Positions 36,207 to 45,921 of a DNA stretch of 64,000 nt are shown here, piece by piece; positions within the stretch are counted from its first letter, which is position 1, and each line of letters opens with the position of its first letter. A model generated the notes under the pieces. The model did no database searches, was not told the DNA's origin, and worked only from the letters and a program-made list of their open reading frames with translations. The position numbers and the translations under genes are program-made. The stretch comes from Asterias rubens (Eukaryota; Echinodermata; Asteroidea; Forcipulatida; Asteriidae), in NCBI RefSeq assembly GCF_902459465.1, contig NC_047066.1, forward strand, positions 22,013,047 through 22,077,046. The letters run 5' to 3'.

Positions 36207-36487
36207 TAGACTTGTGGACAAGTCGTTAAATCGGCCCACGCGCTCAGATAGTCTAGTTGTGGCGGAGCTCTCGCGAGATCACTGCTCTCGCGCGAACTGA
36301 TGGCTCCCCGATTTCTACTCCTCATCGAGATCACTGCTCTCGTGCGACCTGATGGCTCCCCGATTTCTACTCTATGAGGAGTAGAAATCGGGGAGCCATC
36401 AGTTCGCGCGAGAGCAGTGATCTCGGGGGAGCTCCGCCACAACTCGACTATCTCGCGTGGGCCGATTTACCGACTTATCCACGTCTA
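36207..36487. mobile_element. Mutator-like MITE with exact 9-bp target duplication, nested in family F
   Basis: TAGACTTGTGGACAAGTCG mirrors CGACTTATCCACGTCTA. CATTGCGTC occurs immediately before (36198-36206) and after (36488-36496). The interior contains a duplicated, inverted block around GATGGCTCCCCGATTTCTAC. Confidence 0.85.
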
Positions 36488-36510
36488 CATTGCGTCCCAA
36501 ATGTCACTCA

Positions 36511-37565
36511 TTGTCATGTTGGTGTTTAATACTGTGTGGTTGCAAATTAAGATTGTGGATTGAATGTAAAACCAGTGGTGCCTGTCGCTAATAATGAAAG
36601 GCTTGAAACTCTTATAAAGCAAGACTTTTGATGACGTTAGGTCTCGCCAAGTAATTCTGGCAAAATGTTTATAATCATGTGCCCCTGGTCGGCAAAGTTT
36701 AAATACTTTTTTTTATTGCTTTTACGTAGACCACTTTGCTTAGTTGTTATGTGATCAACGGGCTGATTTCACAAAGAAATCTGGCAGCAGACGAACTAGG
36801 TGTACATAAAGTAGTTTTAGTATTTAAACAAGTAGTTATTTGGAATGTAAGTGGACTGATTAGTGTTTTCAGCCCTAATTTTGGTTTTCCAACATGTTTA
36901 CTACCAAAAAGTGCCCTAATAGACCCTTCGCATTGGCCGACATCTTTGATGAAACGCATGCGTGAAAGGCGTACACGTGTTCACTTTTCCATTGTGTTAC
37001 ATCAAAGATGGCGGTCAATGACGTCACGTGCAATCCATTTATTGCCAATTTTAATTAGCTTTTTGCAGATGGTGGGACACCACAGGAGTGCACTCCTGTT
37101 CAATTTGGGTGCATAAGATTGTCCACTTTAACATCTATAAATGCCTTCGAGTGCGAGCACCGTTTCTTATAAACAATCTGTGCACATCCCGCGTGTATTT
37201 TGAACATTGGATGGGACCTTTTAAATTGCGTGAGTTTGTTTCATTTTACGCGTTAGAGCAATAGGCCCACATGGGACCAAAGTGATCCAGTGTTCAAAAT
37301 ACGCCCGAGACTTGCTTTGAATGAGAGCAATGACCAAAATAATGGGAATTTCTGCTTGATAAACCAAGTGTACGCTCTGCAAGATAATTATATCCCATAC
37401 GTGTAATATTGAAGTGTTAAGGAAATGATAATTATAGTTAGTGTTGAGATTATTTCTAGGAATCATGACAAGGGGCAATGACCCAGCTCTTTAGCTGGTT
37501 CACCGTTTTCCAATTTCAAATGTATTAAGAATTCAGTTGAACTGAAACTACTGAGAAGATTACTG
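36511..37565. other. Intergenic DNA with a small TIR element
   Basis: CATTGGCCGACATCTTTGATG near 36929 mirrors CATCAAAGATGGCGGTCAATG near 37001, probably a short MITE. The 126-codon plus-strand frame spanning it has no recognisable homology. Confidence 0.4.
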
Positions 37566-37951
37566 TTAAAGACAGTGGACACTATTAGTAATTGTCAAAG
37601 TGCAGTCTTCTCACTTGGTGTATCTCAACATATGCATAAAATAACAAACCTGTGAAATTTTGAGCTCGATCGGTCAACGGAGTTGCGAGATAACTATGAA
37701 AGAAAAAACACCCTTGTCACACGAAGTTGTGTGCTTTCAGATGCTTGATTTCGAGACCTCAAGTTCTAAACTTGAGGTCTCGAAATCAAATTCATGGAAA
37801 ATTACTTCTTTCTCGAAAACTAGATCACTTCAGAGGGAGCTGTTTCTCACAATGTTTTATACCATCAACCTCTCCCCATTACTCGTTTCCAAGTAAGGTT
37901 TTATGCCAATAATTATTTTGAGTAATTACCAATAGTGTCCACTGCCTTTAA
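37566..37951. mobile_element. Family A MITE, full length, reference copy
   Basis: TTAA at 37566-37569 and 37948-37951. Left TIR AGACAGTGGACACTATTAGT, right TIR CCAATAGTGTCCACTGCCT. The GAGACCTCAAG...CTTGAGGTCTCG core is itself an inverted repeat. TTAA duplication is the piggyBac hallmark. Confidence 0.85.
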
Positions 37952-38491
37952 CATAACAAGTTGTTTTTTATAAATTTGGGGAGTCAGTCTTTTGCAATTC
38001 GCCTTTTTGTTGTTCACTGTGCTGTAAAATATTTACTTCCAAGTCCTATATTTGCTGTGTTGGCTTAAAGGCCGGGGATTTTTTAGGGCGAATACAAAAT
38101 TTGAAAACTCATTAAACCTATTCAAGCAACTTAAAACGTATTAATATTTATGATTAATAATGTAGGATAGGCCCATATGTAGATATACCCCCGTAATTGG
38201 CAACGTGCAGAACTAAATAAAATTGTCACATTTTGTGTTTCGTGTAAAAACTTTCTTAATGTCTCTTTATTTGTGTTTTCTGAAAATAATCGCACATGTG
38301 ATGACAGATCCATCTGATGATGACGTAAAACGTTCCTTCACGACGTAGGCTCCAGCTATACGCCTCTATTAATATACATGACGTCATAATTCTTACCCAA
38401 AATGAGGCTATGGGCGCGCTTCCCCCATCACAGTGATTTAAAATGAATACTAATGCTTTGCAAAATCGCACCAGTGCGCGGTAGGCCTGCT
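37952..38491. other. Intergenic DNA upstream of SLX1
   Basis: Nothing recognised except rising GC content toward 38460-38530. Confidence 0.4.
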
Positions 38492-38606
38492 CTAGCGGAT
38501 CCGCGCGTAGCGCGGACTCCCGCTAGTGTCAAAAAACTTCGATGCCTTTATTCACCACTTGAGGGCGCTAGGCAACAATAACAGTCTGGATTCCATTTGA
38601 AACAGA
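38492..38606 (+). promoter_or_regulatory. SLX1 promoter region with GC-rich near-palindrome and CTCF-like motif
   Basis: A near-perfect inverted repeat (CTAGCGG...CCGCTAG, 38492-38526) and a 14-mer CCACTTGAGGGCGC at 38555-38568 lie just before the ATG at 38607. The 14-mer matches the CTCF consensus CCASYAGRKGGCRS at 13 of 14 positions. No TATA box is visible. Confidence 0.4.
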
Positions 38607-41600
38607 ATGGTTGTGGAAATTGAGAGATTTTTCGGCTGTTATTTACTTCTGAATATTAATCCTGACTTTAAAGACCGAACCTACATTGGTTACACTGTAG
38701 ACCCTAGAAGAAGGATTGGACAGCATAATAAAGGGAAGCAATTTGGAGGAGCTAAACGCACTCATGGACGAGGACCATGGTAAGTTGAATTTTTTCGAGA
38801 CGTCGAGTGCGTTGAGTGAGTTGTTTGGTGCAGACTTTGAAACCTTGCGGTTGCGCAAACTTCAGCCTCCTCTGAGCGCGCAGAATTGATGGCCCTAATT
38901 TAATTTGTGATTGTGAATAAGCCTGCGCACCAGATATTCCACGCAAATTGCAAGCCTTGCGCAAATTCGGTGCTGTCAAAAACATCTTTTTTTTTACCGC
39001 CTGTTGCAGTGTCGAACCATGAATCAAAAGTCATTTATATGCAACTTTGTATACATTTTATTCCACATACTTTTTAAAAAAGAATCCTTGAAAATTAAAA
39101 ACATAAAAGGGGTCTTGAATAATTTAGAATTAGAATTAAATTAAACCAAATAACTATTATAATAAGTCAAAACAGCCATGTGATCCATTCATTTCAGGAA
39201 CTGGGCAAGCAAGCCTAAATTTAGTTGCAATAACGTAACCCTCCTCCCGCCGTTGGGACTCCTAATGGGAGGAGGGTTATGTTATCGCAACTAGCTTAAA
39301 TTTAATACACGGCACCCTCACATCAGGTAATTTTATGCCGTGCAGTTCATGTGCTTGATACTTGATAATGATAGTTATCCTCCTGAAACTTCAACTGGTA
39401 AACTTTACAAGGAGGTCAGTAGAGCGTCGTTTAATTTATTTTATTTTTTGTCAAGCTTGACGAAATGTAGCGCCCAAACTTCATCCACACACGCAAATTT
39501 GCCGTACGCAAATTTCACTCTCAAAGGCCATCTTGAAGATTGCATGTGCCTTGCGCTGGTGGCTAGTTTGCGGTAAATCCCACCTTGAAACCGTGTACAT
39601 TTAATGTAATGTGGACATTGTGTTTTGTGTCAACCTACAAAAAGTACCCAGACCCTATAAAGGCAGTGGACACTATTGGTAATTACTCAAAATAATTATT
39701 AGCATAAAACCTTACTTGGTGACGAGTAATGGGGAGAGGTTGATAGTATAAAACATTGTGAGAAACAGCTCCCTCTGAACTGAGGTAGTTTTCGAGAAAG
39801 AAGTAATTTTCCACGAATTTGATTTCGAGACCTCAGATTTAGAATTTGAGGTCTCGAAATCAACCATTTAAAAAGCACAAAACTTCATGTGACAAGGGTG
39901 TTTTTTTCTTTCATATTTATTTGCAACTCCGTGAACCAGTCAAGTTCAAATTTTCACAGGTTTGTTATTTTATGCATATGTTACGATACACCAAGTGAGA
40001 AGACTGGTCTTTGACAATTACCAATTGTGTCCACTGTCTTTAAAGTGTCACAGAAATTTGTGATTTTTTATATTAATTTTGTTCTTCCTCAGGGAAATGG
40101 TTCTCATTGTGTACGGCTTTCCGAATAACATCTCAGCATTAAAGGTGAGTCCAATCTTGTTGCGATAACGTAACCCTCCTCCCGACTACGAAGCCAAATG
40201 GTAATGAGAGTATTGTCACAAAACGGGAATTCGATCCAACACATACAAATTTGACAGCTGGTCACCAGATTTGCCCAATTTTCACCAGATCTTTACCACT
40301 TTTTAAAAAAACATGACGCAGTTTCTAAGAACACAAGCCTTCCCTAAATTGCAATTAGTCTGACCGATGGTAATTCAGGCCTCGATTAAACCACAGAACC
40401 CACAGCAATTGCTGTGATGCCCTGTGCTATTGCCTTGGTGCCCTTTGCTATTGCCTTGGTGCCCTTTGCTATTGCCTTGGTGCCCTTTGCTATTGCCTTG
40501 GTGCCCTTTGCTATTGCCTTGGTGCCCTTTGCTATTGACTTGGTGCCCTTTGCTATTGACTTGGTGCCCTTTGCTATTGCCTTGGTGCCCTTTGCTATTG
40601 CCTTGGTGCCCTTTGCTATTGCCTTGGTGCCCTTTGCTATTGCCTTGGTGTCCTTTGCTATTGCCTTGGTGCCCTGTGCTATTGCCTTGGTGCCCTTTGC
40701 TATTGCCTTGGTGCCCTTTGCTATTGCCTTGGTGTCCTTTGCTATTGCCTTGGTGCCCTTAGCTATTGCCTTGGTGCACTTTGCTATTGACTTGGTGCCC
40801 TTTGCTATTGCCTTGGTGCCCTTTGCTATTGCCTTGGTGCCCTGTGCTATTGCCTTGGTGCCCTTTGCTATTGCCTTGGTGCCCTTTGCTATTGCCTTGG
40901 TGCCCTTTGCTATTGCCTTGGTGCCCTTTGCTATTGCCTTGGTGCCCTTTGCTATTGCCTTGGTGCCCTTTGCAAAGTTCCAATACAAATTTACATTTTC
41001 CTTGTAGAGTACCCCAAACCAGAGGAAAATTGGTGTGCCTCTTTCAATTCAAGTTCTGGTAATTCTTAATGATTCCACAGTTTGAATGGGCGTGGCAGAA
41101 ACCGAAACTCTCCCGCCGTCTCCGGCATGTTCCCGGTAAGCGCAAGGATGAGAAGCGTTTCATTTACGACCTGCGTGTTCTGTCTAACATGCTGAAGACT
41201 GCTCCATGGAGTAGGCTACCACTGACCATACAATGGCTGAAACAGGAATACATGAGGGAGTTTGAGGACGGGCTGCAGCCGCCGCCACACATGCCTATTG
41301 CATTTGGACCTGTTACTTCAATAAAGGTAGAGTTGCTCTAGAATTGCAAAGTTCTGTGATTTTGCATCGAGTCCAACGCATTTCTGAAACCATCTCCTTA
41401 GGAGTATGCAGCAATGGTAACCAAATGACTGCACAGATAACTAATTACTCAATCTCTTCCATTAGATGCATTCATCAAAAAAGAAGAAAGGCTCACCGAG
41501 GAAGAAGAAAGCAAAAGATGCAGGAAGTTCCTCGGACATGTCGGAGGAAGTAAGCCAAGATGCAGCACAGAAGGAATCTGATGATATGATTAGTATGACT

Positions 41601-43581
41601 CAGACTGTCCATAAACGATGTGATCTCTGCATCAAACGAATACAGGTAATAATAATAAGAAGAAGAAGAACAACAAATTCCGAAATAGCGCATTTCAAAA
41701 TAACTCTCAATGCGCTTTACAATAGTGCCCTGGGCATTGGGGCAATAACATTCCTTTATCTTTCTCAGCTCCCTGGGGAGTATACAACCTGGGCAACCAT
41801 AGCGCTCCAAAGGCTTTTTCATACACAAAATCAACCTCTACCCTCACAGGTACCCATTTATACCCCTAGGTGAAGAGAAGCAATTATAGTAAAGTATCTT
41901 GCTCAAAGACACAAGTGTCACATTATTTGGTCTCAGCTGTCGATTTCACAAAACTCTTCCTAAACTTAGGATTAATCTTATGACTTAGGACGAGTCCCAA
42001 CCCTGCACTGTAGCATGCAGACCTTAAGATTAATCCTAAGTTAGGAAGAGTTACTCGACCTAACTCGAGATAAGACAAGTCCTAACTCTTTGTGAAATTG
42101 ACGGCAGAATTCCTATTGTAACTTATGATACCTTGTTGGTACATGTAGATACGTGCGCTATATAAGACTTGGGTATGATTAATTACAGGATGTAGAATCC
42201 TCGCTAAGCTGCGTGCATCCAGCCTGCTCTATGATAGTACACACTATCTGTCTGGCGACTAAATTCCTCAAGCGTTCATCAGAGACTGACCAGCTGCTAC
42301 CAGTGGATGGGAACTGCCCGGTCTGTAAGAATAACGTCTTATGGGGAGATCTCATACGGAAGAAACAAGGTTGCTACTCCAATCTATCTGCTTCAGAGGT
42401 GAGTTTTAAGGCTCTTGATCTCGGCCCAATTTTATAGAGCTTCTTAACGACCAATAGGAGACTTTGGAACGCTAGGTGGCAGCAGACTTACCAGGTAAAT
42501 GTCCATTGGTTACGTCGTTCTGAGCATGCGCACATTCCAAAGAACAATGGATTTTACCTGGTAAGTCTGCTGCCACCAAGCGTCCCGAAAGTCCCCTATT
42601 GTGTGCATCTGGCCGCCTAATTTTCTTGCTAACCTGTGAAATACACTTACTCTTAAGCAAAATTTTACGCTTGAAAATGTGCTTGCTGTTGAGCAGGGGT
42701 ATGAGCTTTGCCCCTGTTGCATGACACACAGAGTATACATTTTGTGTGGCAAGTCTTTGGTAACAAAATAACATCTGTGAAAAAAGTTGGGTGCAGCAAT
42801 TTGCATTACAAAAATTACTCCAAAGGCCTTTTTTCAATGGGGTTCGAGCCCCCTCTGCTCCTTACCCCCCTCTGCTCCACCCCACCCCCCATCCCCCAAT
42901 GTCTTGGCCCCCCTCAAATGCAAATGTTACACCACTGCAACAGGTATATAAGCTGTCATGTACAGTATATAAATTAATAATTAAGGGAAACTGACTGGGA
43001 CAATTTGGGGTTGGACAAATAAAACTGGGACTAGAACCTGTGACCTCAGGATTAATGGTTGATTCTCTACAACCTGAGCTCTGGCCCTATTATTGGCAGT
43101 CTCTCTATTTTGGTGGTTAGGCACTCTGCCCAGAACAAGCATGGAGATTGTTGAGACTGTGGCTAGATATCTCGATACAAGGTGCGTTGGATTAACTTCC
43201 CTGTGTCGACCCCGCGGTGCTCATTCGGGTGAGCTCCTGACAAGAGCTAATCAAAATGTTCACTCACCCTCTCGTGGTGACGTCATGCACCTGGGGCAGC
43301 CCCAAGTGACCCGTTCCACAAATAGGGCACTGGGGGCAGACACGGTTGAGCCCCCGACACGGTTGAGCATACAGAGGGCAGATGAGGGTCAACCCGGGGA
43401 AGCTAATCGAACGCACCCCAAGTAGAGTGCTCACACATTAATCTGGAGGTCGCAGGTTCAACTCCCTCTCTTGTAAATATTTTTGTTCAGCCCAAAGTCA
43501 TATTTTAATTATGTTAAATCCATTTTGTTTCTATAGAATGAAGATTCAGAAGACCACTGGGCTGAGGATCTAAGACTATGA
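38607..43581 (+). CDS. SLX1: SLX1 structure-specific endonuclease catalytic subunit (6 exons, 301 aa)
   Basis: Exons: 38607-38779, 40093-40144, 41081-41326, 41466-41645, 42189-42398, 43537-43581; phases are consistent throughout. SLX1 is the nuclease of the SLX1-SLX4 complex, which cuts branched DNA such as Holliday junctions and flaps in the nucleus. The GIY-YIG domain starts at G10-C-Y12 with Y26-I-G28, followed by the arginine run R34-R36 and H40. W58-E-M and F76-E77-W-A-W are family hallmarks, and E77 is the likely metal-binding Glu. A Lys/Ser-rich linker (160-200) precedes a C-terminal RING-like zinc domain with C209/C212, C225, C230, H235/C238 and C260/C263, then the conserved L-W-G-D-L. 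The length is close to the vertebrate protein. Intron 2 carries a 21-bp minisatellite and a half copy of a hairpin repeat. A polyadenylation signal lies 94 bp after the stop. UQCR10 lies downstream, tail-to-tail. Confidence 0.95.
39215..39292. repeat. Hairpin element in SLX1 intron 1
   Basis: TAGTTGCAATAACGTAACCC then CTCCTCCCGCC mirrors GGAGGAGGGTTATGTTATCG..ACTA. A half copy (TTGCGATAACGTAACCCTCC) is at 40158-40184 in intron 2. Confidence 0.75.
39595..39656. mobile_element. Family C right-end fragment
   Basis: TTTAATGTAATGTGGACATT and AAAAAGTACCCAGACCC match the right end of the element at 61178-61590. It directly abuts a family A copy. Confidence 0.55.
39657..40043. mobile_element. Family A MITE in SLX1 intron 1
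   Basis: ATAA/TTAA flanks, TIRs AGGCAGTGGACACTATTGGT and ATTGTGTCCACTGTCT. Its right end is 49 bp before SLX1 exon 2. Confidence 0.8.
40378..41010 (-). mobile_element. Family N MITE hosting the SLX1 minisatellite
   Basis: On the minus strand it runs from CTACAAGGAAAATGTAAATT through ATTGGAACTTTGCAAAGGGC to AATTGCTGTGGGTTCTGTGG and AGGCCTG. The same outer sequence surrounds only two 21-bp units at 63745-63888. Confidence 0.7.
40420..40974. repeat. 21-bp minisatellite, 26 full units, SLX1 intron 2
   Basis: The unit is CCCTTTGCTATTGCCTTGGTG (or a rotation) with few variants. Because 21 is divisible by three and no unit contains a stop in several frames, long spurious open frames of about 200 codons appear on both strands. 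Confidence 0.95.
41934..42107. mobile_element. Family E MITE in SLX1 intron 4
   Basis: CTGTCGATTTCACAAAACTC at the left, GTGAAATTGACGGCAG at the right. It ends 81 bp before exon 5. Confidence 0.7.
42453..42600. mobile_element. Family F MITE in SLX1 intron 5
   Basis: AATAGGAGACTTTGGAACGC mirrors GCGTCCCGAAAGTCCCCTATT almost exactly. A family D end (GGCCCAATTTTATAGAGC) precedes it at 42423, 25 bp after exon 5. Confidence 0.8.
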
Positions 43582-43800
43582 TCTCCGTTTTGAGAAGAAC
43601 GGGGGCTGAAACGATCAGTATTATTATGAAAATATAAGCAGGTAGGAACTACAAACCCACTCCATGTGCCAGGCAATAAACCCAACAGCCGAGTTCACAT
43701 ATTGCTAGGATGAATTCTATCTCCACTCGTCCAAACTTAGGATGGGTTCATTGCGTCCTAACGTCTATGAATACAGACCTATTACTCAAAGAAATTTACG
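43582..43800. repeat. SLX1 3' UTR and a partial family E copy
   Basis: The 3' UTR runs to the AATAAA at 43675. From 43687 a family E left half follows (GCCGAGTTCACATATTGCTAGG). Confidence 0.5.
43675..43680 (+). promoter_or_regulatory. Polyadenylation signal AATAAA, SLX1
   Basis: A canonical hexamer 94 bp after the SLX1 stop, with no competing signal before it. Confidence 0.6.
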
Positions 43801-45654
43801 TGGCAGTATTTTCTGCTAAACACTAGCTCAATGAAATTGGTTCCTGATTCAGAAGTAATTTACACTTGCAGTACAAAATTTTAACTTAAAACTCAACATA
43901 AATCTTTATTATGAATCTCCATGTACAATTTCTACTAACGGACAAAATTAGGGGAAACGTCATGCAACCAAATTTGCCAAGAAAATGATGGCGGCAACTG
44001 ATTTAGCCTTGATGTTTGATATAAAATGAATTGAATTTTTCAAGCCTGGAATTACACGGAGGCCTCAGAGGCTATGACCTCTGTTGCCCTGGTCTTGGCC
44101 TTGGTGCCCCTTCAAACGTTTTTATAGACTTTGAGATATACCAATGGAAGTGCCCTTGGCAAAAGTGAAAATGGCCTTGCCCTCTCAAAGATGAACTTAA
44201 TTTTAACTTATAATGGCCTCACACACTAACTTCACAACAATCAACTTCACTATTATTTATGTGAAAAAAATGTAACAAAGTAGTCCCGGAATATTGTATA
44301 GTTTGACCCACTATAAAATAAAAGGCTTTTTGCAATATTTTTCAAGTTCTTTTTCTGTATATACGTACTTCAGTGATTTAATTTAAATACTTAATGTACA
44401 TATTTAGCAGTGTTTCCCAAAAGTGCAATGTTGCCATTCTATAAATTGAATTGAAGAGCTTTATAATGACTGAACATTTTGTAGAGCCATTATTTAAAAC
44501 ATTTCATCATGTAGAATTAAAATACCGAGTCAAACTTGTCACACAAAACTATGAATTTTTGCATCAACATATTTTCCATAGATGGTTGTTGCCTGTTATT
44601 CAAAACACTTTTTCTGTTAGGAAATCTAAAGTAGAATTTGAACATTTTATACATTTGTATTTTTTTCAATTGTATAACTCCACATTGTAACATGAGATTT
44701 GATTCTTCTTTAAAAGTTTAAAAGGGATAATAATCTGACTTATGATACACAAAATAAAACTTCAAACGATTGGAAATCTGATAATACATGCTGCAGTGTG
44801 TCATTCTATGTATCAGGAATAAAGAATATATTGTTTTTACCCTTACACCCAAGTGCATAACGCACTGTCTCGGTACTTTCCCCCACAAAAAAATCCCCAG
44901 GCAAGTCGACTCCATTTGAAACCATGACCTTTGCATTGCTAAGCATTGCCTAATTTCATAGAGCTGCTAAGCACAAAATTTCCATTTGTCGCATATTGCT
45001 TATTACTGGTATTCAGCTGTTGTTTGTTTCAACCTGAAAATCACATGGAAACTTGGTTGGTAATCCTGTTTTTATCAAGGAAGACATTTCATGCATAGCA
45101 AATTTGTGTGCTTAGCAGCTCAATGAAATTTGGCCCAGATGTCATACCACAAGGCCACGGAGGTAGCAAATTTGGGGAAAGTACCAAATATACAGTGCTT
45201 AATACACATCTGTGTAAGGATAAAATTAAATTATATGTAGACAAGTTTAGTCATTTCAAATGTTTATAGAACTGAAGTCCAGTAGCAGCTCTATGAAATT
45301 GGGCCCAGTTATTGACTGTCATGTGGCGCATACACACACATGCTTCAGTTGTTTGACCTCTGTGATGGTAGCCAAGATAATTGCCAAGTCCATGTCCGAA
45401 GTTGTGGCTACCTTTACAGTCAATTCTAAGAGTGTTCTTGAAGATGATCTACTGTAGATGAGGGCTGCCCTTTTTGAAAGAAAGAAGCTGTCTGGTAACC
45501 TGGCTACTGTTATGATGTTATAAGCAGATGGCAACAGGCTTGATGGAGGTACCACCTTGATGACGCCTCATATTAGCCTCCTACCTCAATGAGGCATGAG
45601 GTACCATGCCTTGCACATCGGGGCACAGCAACTGTCCTCTGGTGGTAAGGGGCA
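43801..45654. other. Intergenic DNA between SLX1 and UQCR10
   Basis: Holds a family H fragment (44048-44180), a family D copy (44947-45136) and a family D tail at 45281-45308. No gene was seen. Confidence 0.45.
44947..45136. mobile_element. Family D MITE
   Basis: TGCCTAATTTCATAGAGCTG at the left, CAGCTCAATGAAATTTGGCCC at the right. Confidence 0.7.
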
Positions 45655-45730
45655 CTTACTATGAAGCCTTGCAAAGTGCACCGCAGCAAAAGCTGTGGGC
45701 GCCATGGGTTAATTCGAGGCCTGAGGTACC
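45655..45730. mobile_element. Family N MITE, partial
   Basis: TTGCAAAGTGCACCGCAGCA, AGCTGTGGGCGCC and CGAGGCCTGAG match the ends of the minisatellite-bearing copy, with about one unit between. Confidence 0.5.
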
Positions 45731-45792
45731 CCAATAAGTTGAAATCTCTATGAGCAATGTCACTGATACAGCATTTGTAGTAATCAGAAAGG

Positions 45793-45811
45793 TTTATTGA
45801 TGAGGTTTATT
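45793..45811 (-). promoter_or_regulatory. Two polyadenylation signals, UQCR10
   Basis: Minus-strand AATAAA occurs at 45811-45806 and again at 45798-45793, 110-130 bp after the stop. Confidence 0.6.
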
Positions 45812-45921
45812 TGGAGGGTATGGTGTTGTGAGTGTGAGGTCCATTCCAATAACCCTCACACCATGTAGAGAAATGCCTTTAGTTTAAGATGGTACACTGC
45901 AGCATGATTACCAGTCGCTCA

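Larger units (their letters stand above)
35930..36510. mobile_element. Family F MITE (outer host) split by two insertions
   Basis: The left end TGTGAGACTTTAGAACACTA with GGCAGCAGACTT is at 35930-35968 and the right end AAGTCTGCTGCCGCATTGCG is at 36186-36205, resuming as CATTGCGTCCCAAATGTCAC at 36488. Two other elements sit inside it. Confidence 0.75.

Noticed and set aside
36736..37116. 126-codon plus-strand open frame
   Set aside because: No recognisable domain; it overlaps a small TIR element and has no exon-like borders.
40386..41007. Heptapeptide-repeat protein on either strand
   Set aside because: Arises from a 21-bp intronic minisatellite inside a MITE; SLX1 exons on both sides splice over it in frame.
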